A DNA stretch of 64,000 bases from Diaminobutyricimonas sp. LJ205 (GCF_009755725.1 NZ_CP046619.1:558001-622000), one strand, 5' to 3'. Numbered from the stretch's first letter, positions 1 to 7,517 are shown. The notes: generated from the letters alone by a model not told the origin. Numbers and translations: made by a program.

Positions 1-152
1 CCCGGCACGGCAGTTTCACCGGAACCATCGACCGGGTCGGCCGCGATCACTTCGACCTCGCCGAACACGAGGCCGGCGACATCCGCCGTCAATCCGCTGT
101 GCTGCGGTACCGGCTGATCCCGTTCGATCAGTTGCTGGTGGTGCGCGTCTGA
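1..152 (+). CDS. 3' end of an unrecognised protein gene (partial)
   Basis: The frame is open from the first base and ends at TGA 150-152. It encodes about 49 residues beginning RHGSFTGTIDRVGRDHFDLA and ending FDQLLVVRV. The pattern of alternating hydrophobic residues with a GTIDRVG turn suggests a beta-rich, perhaps Sm-like or SH3-like fold, but I do not recognise the family and the N-terminus is outside the window. Its last 25 bases overlap the end of the convergent HTH gene on the other strand. Function unknown; that it is a real gene is inferred from reading-frame continuity and codon usage. Confidence 0.55.
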   Translation, partial: RHGSFTGTIDRVGRDHFDLAEHEAGDIRRQSAVLRYRLIPFDQLLVVRV

Positions 153-415
153 CGTTCGAACAATTCGGGCAGGTCGGCGAACTCTGCCTGGTTGAACAGG
201 CTCATCCGACGTGCCTCCTCGTACTGCGATTCGATGAACGCCTCGAGCACGCTGCGCTCGATCCGCCAGGGACCGTTCGAACCGACGCGGATCGCCGGCA
301 GTTCGCCGGAGCGCACCAACGCGAACGCCTCCTCCACTGTGACGTTGAGCAATTCGGCAGTGTCGGCGACGCTCAGGAACCGGCCGAGCGGCGAAGCGCC
401 CGCGATCTCATCCAT
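128..415 (-). CDS. Small excisionase/BldC-type helix-turn-helix DNA-binding protein
   Basis: A 95-residue protein. Residues about 13-60 (FLSVADTAELLNVTVEEAFA ... GELPAIRVG...WRIE) follow the MerR/excisionase-like winged-helix pattern (HTH_17), in which the first helix reads S-V-x-x-T-A-x-L-L and a short wing ends in W-R-I. A charged tail (residues 64-95) follows. Proteins of this kind bind DNA as small regulators; the target is unknown. The ATG at 413-415 has no Shine-Dalgarno sequence but has GATAAT exactly 6 nt upstream on its strand, which fits a leaderless transcript. It overlaps the end of the upstream convergent gene by 25 bp. It lies beside a SAF/CpaE-like pair, a neighbourhood that may be conserved, although no functional link is shown here. 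Confidence 0.75.
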   Translation of the reverse strand: MDEIAGASPLGRFLSVADTAELLNVTVEEAFALVRSGELPAIRVGSNGPWRIERSVLEAFIESQYEEARRMSLFNQAEFADLPELFERQTRTTSN

Positions 416-421
416 GGCTCG

Positions 422-427
422 ATTATC
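422..427 (-). promoter_or_regulatory. -10 box (GATAAT) for the HTH gene, leaderless spacing
   Basis: On the minus strand GATAAT ends 6 nt before the ATG at 415. This is a 5/6 match to TATAAT, so transcription would begin at or next to the start codon. Confidence 0.45.
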
Positions 428-528
428 GGCCGGATGCGCCTGTCCTGACTCCGCCTGTGGATAACTTCGACAGCCGATGCCGCCGACTAAGCATCATGGG
501 GAACCTGCGCGTCAGAGGGGAGTGCCCG

Positions 529-1164
529 ATGAGAGTCGCCGGCCGCCCGAGCCGGCCCAGGACGTTCTGGGTCGACCCTCGATTTCTCGTCGGTGTGGTG
601 CTCGTCGTCGCCTCGGTCGTCGGGGTGATAGCGGTGATCGGCGCCGCCGACAGCAGCGTGCAGGTCTACGCGGCCCGCGCCGCGCTCGCACCGGGTGACC
701 GGGTGGATGCCGAGGACCTGGTCACGCGAAGCGTTCGGCTCGGCGAGGCACGTGACCGCTACCTCGGACCGGACGAGCTGCCCGACGGCGGAGTGGTCAT
801 CTCCCGCCCGGTTTCCGCGGGCGAGTTGCTGCCGCTGTCCGCCGTCGGCCAGAGCAGCGGCGCCCGGCTCGCCGCGGTCGTGGTGACGACGACCGGCGCG
901 CTCAGTCGGGCGGTGACCGAGGGCAGCAGCGTCGATCTGTGGGTGACCAGGCCGGCGGATGCCCCGGACGCGGCACCGCCGACGGTGCTGGTCGGCGCCG
1001 CCCACGTGGTCGCGATCGCTGAGCCGGATGGGCTGCTCGCCGGCGAGGAGGGAGCATCCGTCGAACTGCTTGTACCCCGGTCGCGGCTGGCCGGAGTGCT
1101 CGAGGCAATCGCGGCGGAGGCGGCGCTGTCCCTGGTGCCGACGACCGTCCCGGTGCGGGGCTGA
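529..1164 (+). CDS. SAF-domain (CpaB/RcpC-like) membrane-anchored protein
   Basis: A 211-residue protein. ATG 529 was chosen over upstream in-frame starts because AGAGGGGAG lies 6-14 nt before it. One N-terminal transmembrane segment (about residues 18-40, rich in V/I/A) is followed by an extracytoplasmic SAF domain (about 47-110: A-x-L-x-P-G-D-x-V-x-x-x-D-L, then I-S-R-P-V-x-x-G-E-L-L). CpaB/RcpC proteins of this architecture are periplasmic or cell-surface parts of Flp/Tad pilus machines. The stop is followed after 1 nt by the CpaE-like gene, so the two are co-transcribed. No CpaF ATPase, TadB/C or Flp pilin is in view, so assignment to a pilus is tentative. Confidence 0.7.
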   Translation: MRVAGRPSRPRTFWVDPRFLVGVVLVVASVVGVIAVIGAADSSVQVYAARAALAPGDRVDAEDLVTRSVRLGEARDRYLGPDELPDGGVVISRPVSAGELLPLSAVGQSSGARLAAVVVTTTGALSRAVTEGSSVDLWVTRPADAPDAAPPTVLVGAAHVVAIAEPDGLLAGEEGASVELLVPRSRLAGVLEAIAAEAALSLVPTTVPVRG

Positions 1165-1165
1165 G

Positions 1166-2407
1166 ATGAGCAGGCTCGCCTTCGCGGTGCCGGTCGAGGT
1201 GGAGGATCGGCTCGCCGAGGACTGCCGGCGGTACGGCCACGAGATCATCGCGCGGTGCGACGACGCCGACGAACTTGCCGTCCTGTTGGCCGAGCGCCAG
1301 ACCGACGGCGCGGTGGTTGCGACCTCACCGCGCTATCTCACGGCGCGGCTGCTGGCGGAGGCGGACCTCGCCGGCACCCGCCTGGTCGGCCTGACAAGCA
1401 GTGAGGCCGACCGCCGGCACGCGTCCACGTTGGGTCTCTATGAGCTGGTCGATGTCGCCAGCGAGTGGCATGAAATCGAGGGGCTGCTGGTGGGCGTTCC
1501 GACCTCCGCACCGGCAACCCCGGCCGCGTCCGGCGGCCGAGGGACGGTGATCGCGGTCTGGGGGCCGGGCGGCGCACCAGGCAGGACGAGCATCGCGATC
1601 ACGGTCGCGGCCGAGTTGGCGGCATCCGGTCACTCCGTCGTGCTCGCCGATGCTGACACCTACAGCGGCACGATTGCGCCAGCGTTGGGGCTGCTCGACG
1701 AGTCGCCAGGTTTCGCCGCGGCCTGCCGGCTGGCCGGTGCCGGTGCGTTCACCGCCGCCGAGTTCGACCGGATCGCGCAACCGTTCGGCAGCGGCCAGCG
1801 CGGCTTCCGGGTGCTCACCGGGATCGGCCGCCCGCATCGCTGGCCGGAGCTGTCGGCCGCGCGGGTCGCCGCCGTGCTGACCGCGGTGCGCGGCTGGGCG
1901 GACTACGTCGTGGTCGACACCGGCTTCAATCTCGAGCGCGACGAGGAGATCTCAAGCGACCTGCACGCGCCGCGCCGGAACGCTGCCACCCTGACCGCGC
2001 TGCGGGAGGCTGATCGGGTGATCGCGGTCGGCGCGGCGGACCCGGTCGGGTTGTCGCGCTTCCTGCGTGCGCACGTCGACCTGCTCGAGACGGTCACCAC
2101 CGAGAAGATCCTCGTGGTGATGAACCGGGTGCGGGCAAGCGCGATCGGGCTGAACCCGGGCGGGCAGATCGCCGAAACGCTGTACCGGTTCGGCGGAATC
2201 TCCGACCCGACGCTCGTGCCCTATGACCGCACCGCCTTCGACGCGGCGTTGCTCGGCGCGAGCACGGTGACGGATGCCGCGGGCCGTTCTCGTGCGAGGC
2301 AGGCAGTCCGCGACCTGGTGGCTCGAAGCATCCTCGATCCGGTCGCAACGCCCAGCCGCCGTGGCCTTCGCCGAGGTCGGGCTGCTCCAAAGGAGCGATT
2401 AGCCTAG
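1166..2407 (+). CDS. CpaE-like MinD/ParA-family P-loop protein
   Basis: A 413-residue protein. An N-terminal receiver-like region (1-110) without an obvious phospho-acceptor set precedes a SIMIBI-type ATPase domain (127-380). The P-loop at residues 133-142 reads GPGGAPGRTS: the usual lysines of the deviant Walker A (K-G-G-x-G-K-T) are replaced, the second by Arg. The A-prime region VVLADADTYSG keeps its Asp. A later segment (ADYVVVDTGFNL) corresponds to the Walker B strand. Family members place Flp/Tad pilus or other polar machines. It starts 1 nt after the SAF gene and forms an operon with it. The C-terminus is basic and disordered-looking. It may have weak or no ATPase activity. Confidence 0.7.
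   Translation: MSRLAFAVPVEVEDRLAEDCRRYGHEIIARCDDADELAVLLAERQTDGAVVATSPRYLTARLLAEADLAGTRLVGLTSSEADRRHASTLGLYELVDVASEWHEIEGLLVGVPTSAPATPAASGGRGTVIAVWGPGGAPGRTSIAITVAAELAASGHSVVLADADTYSGTIAPALGLLDESPGFAAACRLAGAGAFTAAEFDRIAQPFGSGQRGFRVLTGIGRPHRWPELSAARVAAVLTAVRGWADYVVVDTGFNLERDEEISSDLHAPRRNAATLTALREADRVIAVGAADPVGLSRFLRAHVDLLETVTTEKILVVMNRVRASAIGLNPGGQIAETLYRFGGISDPTLVPYDRTAFDAALLGASTVTDAAGRSRARQAVRDLVARSILDPVATPSRRGLRRGRAAPKERLA
2400..2405 (+). promoter_or_regulatory. -10 box (TAGCCT) for pdtaS, leaderless spacing
   Basis: TAGCCT overlaps the last codons of the CpaE-like gene and is followed by 6 nt (AGGTCT) and then GTG 2412. This predicts a separate, leaderless pdtaS transcript starting inside the preceding gene's stop region. 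Confidence 0.5.
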
Positions 2408-2411
2408 GTCT

Positions 2412-3911
2412 GTGTCGACCCTCAGTGATCTAGTTCAGGCGCACGGCAGCGCATCCGACGCGGACATCGAATGGCTGCATTTGCTGGTCGGAGACTGGCA
2501 GTTGCTCGCCGACCTCGCCTTCGCCGACATTGTGCTCTGGGTGCCGACCGTCGACGACGACAGCTTCGTGGCCGTCGCTCACGCCCGGCCGTCCAGTTCG
2601 GCAACGCTGTTCTACCGCGACTTCGTCGGCCAGCGGATCAAGCCCGAATGGAAGAACCTCGTCACCGACGCGTTCACCCGTGCGAAGATCGTCGACACGG
2701 CCTCGCCCGATTGGTACGAGGAGACCCCGACCCGGGTGCGTGCGGTGCCGGTCATGCGGCGGCTCGCACCAAGCGGCAAGGAGACCACCGAGACTCCGGT
2801 CGCCGTGGTCACCCGGCACACCAATCTCAGCGAGGCGCGCACGCCGAGCCGGCAGGAACTGACCTTCAACGCCTGCGCCAACGACCTGTTCGAGATGATC
2901 GCATCCGGCGATTTCCCCGACCTGGCTGCGCCGAGCGGTCCGCGACGCGGTGCACCACGCGCCTCGGACGGGCTGATCAAGCTCGACGTCGACGGCATGG
3001 TCACCTTCGCTAGCCCGAACGGGCTGTCCGCGTTCAACCGGATGGGTTTCGAGGGCGAGCTCGAGGGGGAGTCGCTCGCCGAGGTCACCACCAAATTGCT
3101 GACCGGCAAGCTCATCGTCGACGAGTCGTTGCCGCTGGTGGTCACCGGGCGGGCGCCGTGGCGCACCGACATTGAGGCGCGCGGGGTCACCGTCACGCTC
3201 CGGGCGATCCCGATCCGGGACCGCGGGGAGCGGGTTGGCGCGATCGTGCTCTGCCGCGACGTCACCGAGGTGCGGCACCAGGAGCGGGAGCTGATCACGA
3301 AGGATGCCACCATCCGCGAGATCCACCACCGGGTGAAGAACAACCTGCAGACGGTCGCGTCGTTGTTGCGCATCCAGGCGCGCCGCACGCACAGTGACGT
3401 CGCCCGGGAAGCGCTCGGCCAGGCCATGCGGCGGGTCGCGGCGATCGCCGTCGTGCACGACACCCTGTCGGAAGGGCTCAACCAGGACGTCGACTTCGAT
3501 GTGGTGTTCGACCGGGTGCTGCTGCTGGTCGCCGAAGTCGCGGCCAGCCACAACACCACCGTGCACCCCAAGTCGACCGGCCGGTTCGGCACGCTGCCGA
3601 GTGAGTACGCGACGCCGCTTGCGCTCGCGCTGACCGAGTTGGTGACCAACGCGGTGGAACACGGGCTCGCCGGTCGCGACGGGAACGTCACGATCCACGC
3701 GGAGCGTTCGGACGGGCAGCTCGCGGTCAAGGTCGTCGACGATGGGGCCGGCCTGCCCGAGGGGAAGGTCGGTTCCGGACTCGGCACTCAGATCGTGCGC
3801 ACCCTGATCCAGGGTGAGCTGAGCGGAACCATCGACTGGCACACCCTTGAGGGTGAGGGCACCGAGGTCACCATTGAGGTGCCGCTGCTCTACCTGAGGA
3901 AAAAGAAGTAG
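2412..3911 (+). CDS. pdtaS: Sensor histidine kinase PdtaS (HWE/HisKA_2 type)
   Basis: A soluble 499-residue kinase. The N-terminal GAF-like domain (about 1-155) opens with LSDLVQAHGS and VGDWQLLADLAFADIVLW, which match mycobacterial PdtaS. A PAS domain follows (about 185-290). The dimerisation/phosphotransfer helix carries IHHRVKNNLQ with His306 as the likely phosphate acceptor. The HATPase has the N-box TELVTNAVEHGL and G-boxes DDGAGLP and GSGLGTQIV. In the family PdtaS phosphorylates PdtaR, an ANTAR-domain antiterminator, in response to metals or nitric oxide; pdtaR is not in the window. GTG 2412 has no Shine-Dalgarno but sits 6 nt after TAGCCT, supporting a leaderless start. whiB1 lies convergently downstream. 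Confidence 0.88.
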   Translation: MSTLSDLVQAHGSASDADIEWLHLLVGDWQLLADLAFADIVLWVPTVDDDSFVAVAHARPSSSATLFYRDFVGQRIKPEWKNLVTDAFTRAKIVDTASPDWYEETPTRVRAVPVMRRLAPSGKETTETPVAVVTRHTNLSEARTPSRQELTFNACANDLFEMIASGDFPDLAAPSGPRRGAPRASDGLIKLDVDGMVTFASPNGLSAFNRMGFEGELEGESLAEVTTKLLTGKLIVDESLPLVVTGRAPWRTDIEARGVTVTLRAIPIRDRGERVGAIVLCRDVTEVRHQERELITKDATIREIHHRVKNNLQTVASLLRIQARRTHSDVAREALGQAMRRVAAIAVVHDTLSEGLNQDVDFDVVFDRVLLLVAEVAASHNTTVHPKSTGRFGTLPSEYATPLALALTELVTNAVEHGLAGRDGNVTIHAERSDGQLAVKVVDDGAGLPEGKVGSGLGTQIVRTLIQGELSGTIDWHTLEGEGTEVTIEVPLLYLRKKK

Positions 3912-4022
3912 CGGCGGCATCCGTAGCTCTTCGCACGCGGCGTCCCTCGCCGGCGCTAGCCTTTCGGCTTTGCGCGCGCGAAACTTCACTAGCGCGGGGC
4001 CGGATCGCTAGCGCGAAGGCCC

Positions 4023-4093
4023 AACGCGCTGCAACGCCGCGAAGGCTGAGAACGCAACACAACGCAAAACGCAACGCGACGCGGTGGCAACGC
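4023..4093. repeat. Irregular array of seven AACGC units
   Basis: AACGC begins at 4023, 4033, 4051, 4061, 4068, 4073 and 4089 between convergent pdtaS and whiB1. Upstream of it (3956-4015) the string GCTAGC/CTAGCG recurs. No coding potential is visible in 3912-4093. Confidence 0.6.
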
Positions 4094-4123
4094 AAAAACC
4101 CGGGAGCACGAGGCTCCCGGGTT
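4094..4123 (-). terminator. Intrinsic terminator of whiB1
   Basis: Perfect 11-bp stem AACCCGGGAGC (4097-4107) / GCTCCCGGGTT (4113-4123) with a 5-nt loop. On the minus strand it is followed by a T-run (A-run at 4094-4098 on the plus strand). It lies just after the whiB1 stop. Confidence 0.85.
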
Positions 4124-4134
4124 CGCTGGAGAGC

Positions 4135-4383
4135 TTAGGAAGCGCGGCGGGCGCGAGCGGCGCGACGCTTGAGAGCGCGACGCTCGTCTTCGCTCAGTCC
4201 GCCCCAGACGCCCGAGTCCTGGTTGGTCTCGAGGGCGTACTGCAGGCACAGTTCGGTGACCGAGCAGCGTCCGCAAACCGACTTCGCCTTCTCAATCTGG
4301 TCCACCGCGGGGCCGGTGTTACCCACCGGGAAAAACAGCTCGGGGTCGACCGTGAGGCAAGCGGCCTTGTCACGCCAATCCAT
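4135..4383 (-). CDS. whiB1: WhiB1-family iron-sulfur transcription factor
   Basis: An 82-residue protein with the Wbl layout. Four cysteines ligate a [4Fe-4S] cluster: Cys9 in KAACL, the pair in CGRC, and Cys46 in ELC. The GVWGG turn is followed by a basic C-terminal tail (ERRALKRRAARARRAS). DPELFFPVGN near the N-terminus matches mycobacterial WhiB1, which binds sigma factor region 4 and responds to nitric oxide. A good Shine-Dalgarno (AAAGGAG) lies 9 nt before the ATG, unlike many neighbours. A 16-bp near-palindrome (4417-4432) lies upstream in a long non-coding region and a strong terminator follows. Regulation is therefore likely at its own promoter. Confidence 0.92.
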   Translation of the reverse strand: MDWRDKAACLTVDPELFFPVGNTGPAVDQIEKAKSVCGRCSVTELCLQYALETNQDSGVWGGLSEDERRALKRRAARARRAS

Positions 4384-4416
4384 GAATAGGTACTCCTTTG
4401 GGGCATACGAACAACG

Positions 4417-4432
4417 ACAGGTTTAAGCCTGT
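4417..4432. promoter_or_regulatory. Palindromic operator candidate upstream of whiB1
   Basis: ACAGGTTTAAGCCTGT is palindromic at 14 of 16 positions and lies 34-49 nt upstream of the whiB1 start codon. It could be a regulator site or an mRNA hairpin in the 5' leader. Confidence 0.4.
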
Positions 4433-4548
4433 TGAGGGGGGAGGGGAAGGTTTCCGGGAAGGCCCACCGCGTTGTAGGCGCCAAAACAACCTCAGATAGG
4501 TTCTCATAGGGAGTACGCCAAATCAATAGTTTTGTATGGGACAACCCT

Positions 4549-5004
4549 GTGAATCACACCCGCACGTCACCTCTCGTTTACCTGCTCGCCATCGTTTTGT
4601 TCGCTGAATGTGCTGTGCTGGCCGGGGCAACGGCTTTTCTGATCGTCGAATTGTTCATTGCCACGCCGGAGTCCTACGCGAGCGCGGTGGCCCTGGTCGT
4701 GCTGGTTGCGATCGCCGCCATCTGGCTCGGCGCGATCGCCGTTGCCACTTTGCGCCGACGCCCGTGGATCCGCGGCGCCGCGCTCGTCTGGCAAGTTCTT
4801 CAGATCGCCGTGGCGATCGGCAGCTTCCAAGGGCTGACGCCGCGCGCAGACATCGGCTGGGCGCTGCTCGTCCCGGCCGTGCTCGCGATCGTGCTGCTGT
4901 TCACGCCGGCGGTGGTGGCGCAGACGTCGCGGGCGAAGCCAGGCGAGCCGGGCGACGCCGGTACCTCAGGCAGTTCAGACGATTCAGGCCGCGACGCCGA
5001 GTAG
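4549..5004 (+). CDS. Small four-helix membrane protein, function unknown
   Basis: A 151-residue protein with four hydrophobic segments at about residues 9-35, 43-66, 76-94 and 102-122, and a hydrophilic, Gly/Ser/Asp-rich C-terminal tail (about 127-151) likely on the cytoplasmic side. GTG 4549 is the first in-frame start; no clear Shine-Dalgarno is visible and TATGGG ends 8 nt before it, so it may be leaderless. It resembles generic small actinobacterial membrane proteins; I cannot assign a role. The last 21 bases overlap the end of convergent bcp. Confidence 0.65.
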   Translation: MNHTRTSPLVYLLAIVLFAECAVLAGATAFLIVELFIATPESYASAVALVVLVAIAAIWLGAIAVATLRRRPWIRGAALVWQVLQIAVAIGSFQGLTPRADIGWALLVPAVLAIVLLFTPAVVAQTSRAKPGEPGDAGTSGSSDDSGRDAE

Positions 5005-5454
5005 CTTCCGGATACGGGCGACGTGCCCGGTCGCCTTCACGTTGTAGAGCGCGTGCTGAATTCGGCCATCCTCGCCGACGATGAAGGTGGAGCGGATGAC
5101 TCCGTCAACCAGCTTCCCGTAGAGGCTTTTCTTACCCCACGCGCCGTACGCGTTGTGCGTGCCGAGGTTCGGGTCGCTCAGGAGCGGGAAGTTCAATCCA
5201 TCGCGCTCTTCGAACTGCTTGAGCTTCTCCGGCTCATCCTTCGAGATACCGACCACCTGCACGCCGGCGCCGACGAGGGAGCTGAGGCTGTCGCGGAAGT
5301 CGCAGGCCTCCTTGGTGCATCCCGGGGTCATCGCGGCGGGATAGAAGTAGACGATGACACTCGAGCCGGCGAAGTCCGACAGCGACACCTGGTCGCCGTT
5401 CTGGTCGGTGAGGGTGAAGGCGGGGGCGGTGTCGCCAGCGGTCAACTGCGTCAT
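4984..5454 (-). CDS. bcp: Thioredoxin-dependent peroxiredoxin Bcp
   Basis: A 156-residue thioredoxin-fold protein of the Bcp/PrxQ subfamily, which reduces hydroperoxides with electrons from thioredoxin. The active site MTPGCTKEACDFRD holds the peroxidatic Cys46 and the resolving Cys51, five residues apart as in atypical 2-Cys Bcp enzymes. The Asp-Gln-Asn-Gly segment and the C-terminal R-K-L-L helix are typical. ATG 5454 is preceded by AGGAG at 7-11 nt and TAGGCT (5479-5484, minus strand) gives a plausible -10 with a short leader. The 3' end overlaps the convergent membrane-protein gene by 21 bp. Confidence 0.92.
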   Translation of the reverse strand: MTQLTAGDTAPAFTLTDQNGDQVSLSDFAGSSVIVYFYPAAMTPGCTKEACDFRDSLSSLVGAGVQVVGISKDEPEKLKQFEERDGLNFPLLSDPNLGTHNAYGAWGKKSLYGKLVDGVIRSTFIVGEDGRIQHALYNVKATGHVARIRKLLGVAA

Positions 5455-5478
5455 CGGAACTCCTGTCGTGTTTCCTCC

Positions 5479-5484
5479 AGCCTA
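5479..5484 (-). promoter_or_regulatory. -10 box (TAGGCT) for bcp
   Basis: TAGGCT on the minus strand lies 24 nt upstream of the bcp ATG, leaving room for a short leader that contains the AGGAG ribosome-binding site. Confidence 0.4.
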
Positions 5485-5576
5485 GGTCGCTGGCGTGGGC
5501 GATCCGGGTCTCGGTGATTTGTCCACAGGGACCGGCGGGTGCTATCGTTTCTTCTCGGCCCGTTACGACAGGCCAC

Positions 5577-5649
<73 letters not shown>

Positions 5650-5652
5650 CGG

Positions 5653-5687
5653 AAGCCCCGCGACTCTCGCCAGTCCGGGGCTTTTTT
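5653..5687 (+). terminator. Intrinsic terminator of tRNA-Lys
   Basis: AAGCCCCG (5653-5660) pairs with CGGGGCTT (5676-5683), followed by a T-run to 5687. Confidence 0.85.
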
Positions 5688-5689
5688 CT

Positions 5690-6149
5690 TTGGGATGACC
5701 GGGTCGCGTTCGTTGTACCAACCCGACGTGGCCGGCCATCGATTGACCACTCTCGGCAGCGATTCACCGCTTAATAGCCAGGTCCGCGACACGGAACACG
5801 GGTTTCGGCGCCCAAATGTAACAAATTGGCAACGGTGGCCGATCCCTGTTCCCAAGCGGGTTTGAGCGGTAATCAGCTCCACCACTGACCCCTAGATAAG
5901 TCATACGTATGGGCTCTCGGAGCGGAGGCCACTGCTAGCGTCGTAGGTGGTTTTACGACCCAACTCGCCAGGACGCGCATGCTTGGGAGCCTCCTAGTGG
6001 CTCCGCTTGCATTCGTACGGTGAGACGGTGATGCACACGACCCCGATGGTCGAGTGGGCCCCAGTCGGCCAACCATCGTCTACCCGTCCGCAACGACTCA
6101 CGCGCGCCGTTCGCTTCGCCGTTCGGCCGTGTGTCGGAGAAACCAACCC
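5690..6149 (+). other. Non-coding, hairpin-rich leader region upstream of proV
   Basis: This stretch holds no credible gene. It contains several perfect inverted repeats: a long-range stem ACCGCTTA (5766-5773) / TGAGCGGT (5863-5870, one wobble); GTCGTA/TACGAC (5940-5945/5954-5959); GGAGCC/GGCTCC (5986-5991/5999-6004), extended by ATGC/GCAT; and CGATGGT/ACCATCG (6044-6050/6072-6078) with an inner GGCC/GGCC. A -35-like TTGACC lies at 5743-5748. The arrangement suggests a structured 5' leader, possibly a riboswitch or thermosensor controlling the osmoprotectant importer. I could not match it to a known riboswitch class. Confidence 0.45.
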
Positions 6150-7517
6150 GTGACAGACACGATTGCCGTCAAAGCTGACCAGCTGTTCAAAGTATTTGGA
6201 AAAAGACCGCGCGAGGCTGTCCGTGCCCTGAGCAGCGGACGCAGCCGACAGGATGTCGCCGACCTCGGCACCGCCGCGGTGATCGACGCCTCATTCGAGG
6301 TGAAGCAGGGCGAGATCTTCGTCGTGATGGGCCTGTCCGGTTCGGGCAAGTCGACCCTCATCCGCATGCTGAACGGCTTGCTCGATGCGACATCCGGCAG
6401 CGTCACGATCGCCGGAGAGCCGATCACGGGTGTGAGCGCGAGCCAAGTCAGGGACGTGCGTCGCAAGCGGGTCTCGATGGTGTTCCAGCACTTCGCCCTG
6501 CTCCCGCACCGCACCGTGCTCGACAACATCGCCTACGGGCTCGAGGTGCAGGGCATGTCCCGCACCGAACGGCTCGCCAAGTCCCGCGAGATGGTCCGCC
6601 TGGTCGGCCTCGCCGGCTGGGAAGACAAGATGCCGTCGGAACTGTCGGGCGGAATGCAGCAGCGCGTCGGCATCGCCCGCGCCCTGGCAGCCGACACCGA
6701 CGTGCTGCTGATGGACGAAGCGTTCTCGGCCCTTGACCCGCTGATCCGCCGCGAGATGCAGGAGCAGCTGCTCGAACTGCAATCCGACCTCGGCAAGACC
6801 ATCATCTTCATCACCCACGACCTCAACGAGGCGATGTTCCTCGGCGACCGGATCGCGGTCATGCGCGACGGCCGGATCGTGCAGATCGGCACTCCCGAGG
6901 AGATCCTGACCGACCCGGCGAACGACTACGTCGCCCAATTCGTGCAGGATGTCGACCGCGCCCGCGTGCTCACCGCCGCAAGCGTGATGGAACCGGCCCG
7001 CGCCGTGGTCGCAATCACTGCCGGCCCGCGCGGGGCACTCCGCACCATGCGCGACCTGCAAAGCGCCGCGACCCTGGTGCTCGGCCGCAACCGCCGGCTT
7101 GAGGGCGCCGTCCGCGACCAGGACGTGCTGAAGCAGGTCCGCGCCGGCGGCACCGACCTGCGCGCGATCATCCAGACCGACCTGTCGACCGTCGGCCCCG
7201 ACACCCCACTGGTCGACCTCGTCGGCTTCTCCGTGGAAAGCGACGTGCCGATCGCGGTCGTCGATGAGGACAACCGACTGCTCGGAGTCATCCCGCGTGT
7301 CACCCTGCTCGCCGCACTCGGCAACGTGACCACCCACACCGGCGACGTTCAGATCGTTGAACCGCCCAGCACGATCCCGGTCAGCATCATCACCGAGACG
7401 CTGCGTGAGACCGACGAGACCGGCGCGACCGGAGCAACCCGCGCGGCCAGCGAGACCGGCGGAAGCGACGCCAAGGCTTCGAATGCGCCGACACCGAGCG
7501 AGGGAGTGCTCCGATGA
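6150..7517 (+). CDS. proV: Glycine betaine/proline ABC importer, ATP-binding subunit with CBS domains
   Basis: A 455-residue ATPase of the ProV/OpuAA type that powers uptake of glycine betaine or proline betaine. The Walker A GLSGSGKST lies near residue 61-69; the Q-loop is in VFQHFALLPHRTV, the signature is LSGGMQQRVG, Walker B is VLLMDEAFSALD and the switch is THD. Two CBS-like modules (about 265-400) follow, as in OpuA, where they sense ionic strength or c-di-AMP. A disordered Thr/Ser/Ala-rich tail ends the protein. GTG 6150 was chosen: GGAGA lies about 10 nt upstream, and sequence before it is non-homologous. The stop overlaps the proW start by 4 nt. Confidence 0.9.
   Translation: MTDTIAVKADQLFKVFGKRPREAVRALSSGRSRQDVADLGTAAVIDASFEVKQGEIFVVMGLSGSGKSTLIRMLNGLLDATSGSVTIAGEPITGVSASQVRDVRRKRVSMVFQHFALLPHRTVLDNIAYGLEVQGMSRTERLAKSREMVRLVGLAGWEDKMPSELSGGMQQRVGIARALAADTDVLLMDEAFSALDPLIRREMQEQLLELQSDLGKTIIFITHDLNEAMFLGDRIAVMRDGRIVQIGTPEEILTDPANDYVAQFVQDVDRARVLTAASVMEPARAVVAITAGPRGALRTMRDLQSAATLVLGRNRRLEGAVRDQDVLKQVRAGGTDLRAIIQTDLSTVGPDTPLVDLVGFSVESDVPIAVVDEDNRLLGVIPRVTLLAALGNVTTHTGDVQIVEPPSTIPVSIITETLRETDETGATGATRAASETGGSDAKASNAPTPSEGVLR

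Noticed and set aside
2430-3989. Long minus-strand open frame opposite pdtaS
   Set aside because: No recognisable motif, and pdtaS on the plus strand is unambiguous. Typical antisense shadow in a high-GC genome.
5690-6149. ydaO-type c-di-AMP riboswitch before proV
   Set aside because: Only the opening ACCGCTTAAT resembles that class; the conserved 3' block of the class is absent in this stretch. Reported as an unassigned structured leader instead.
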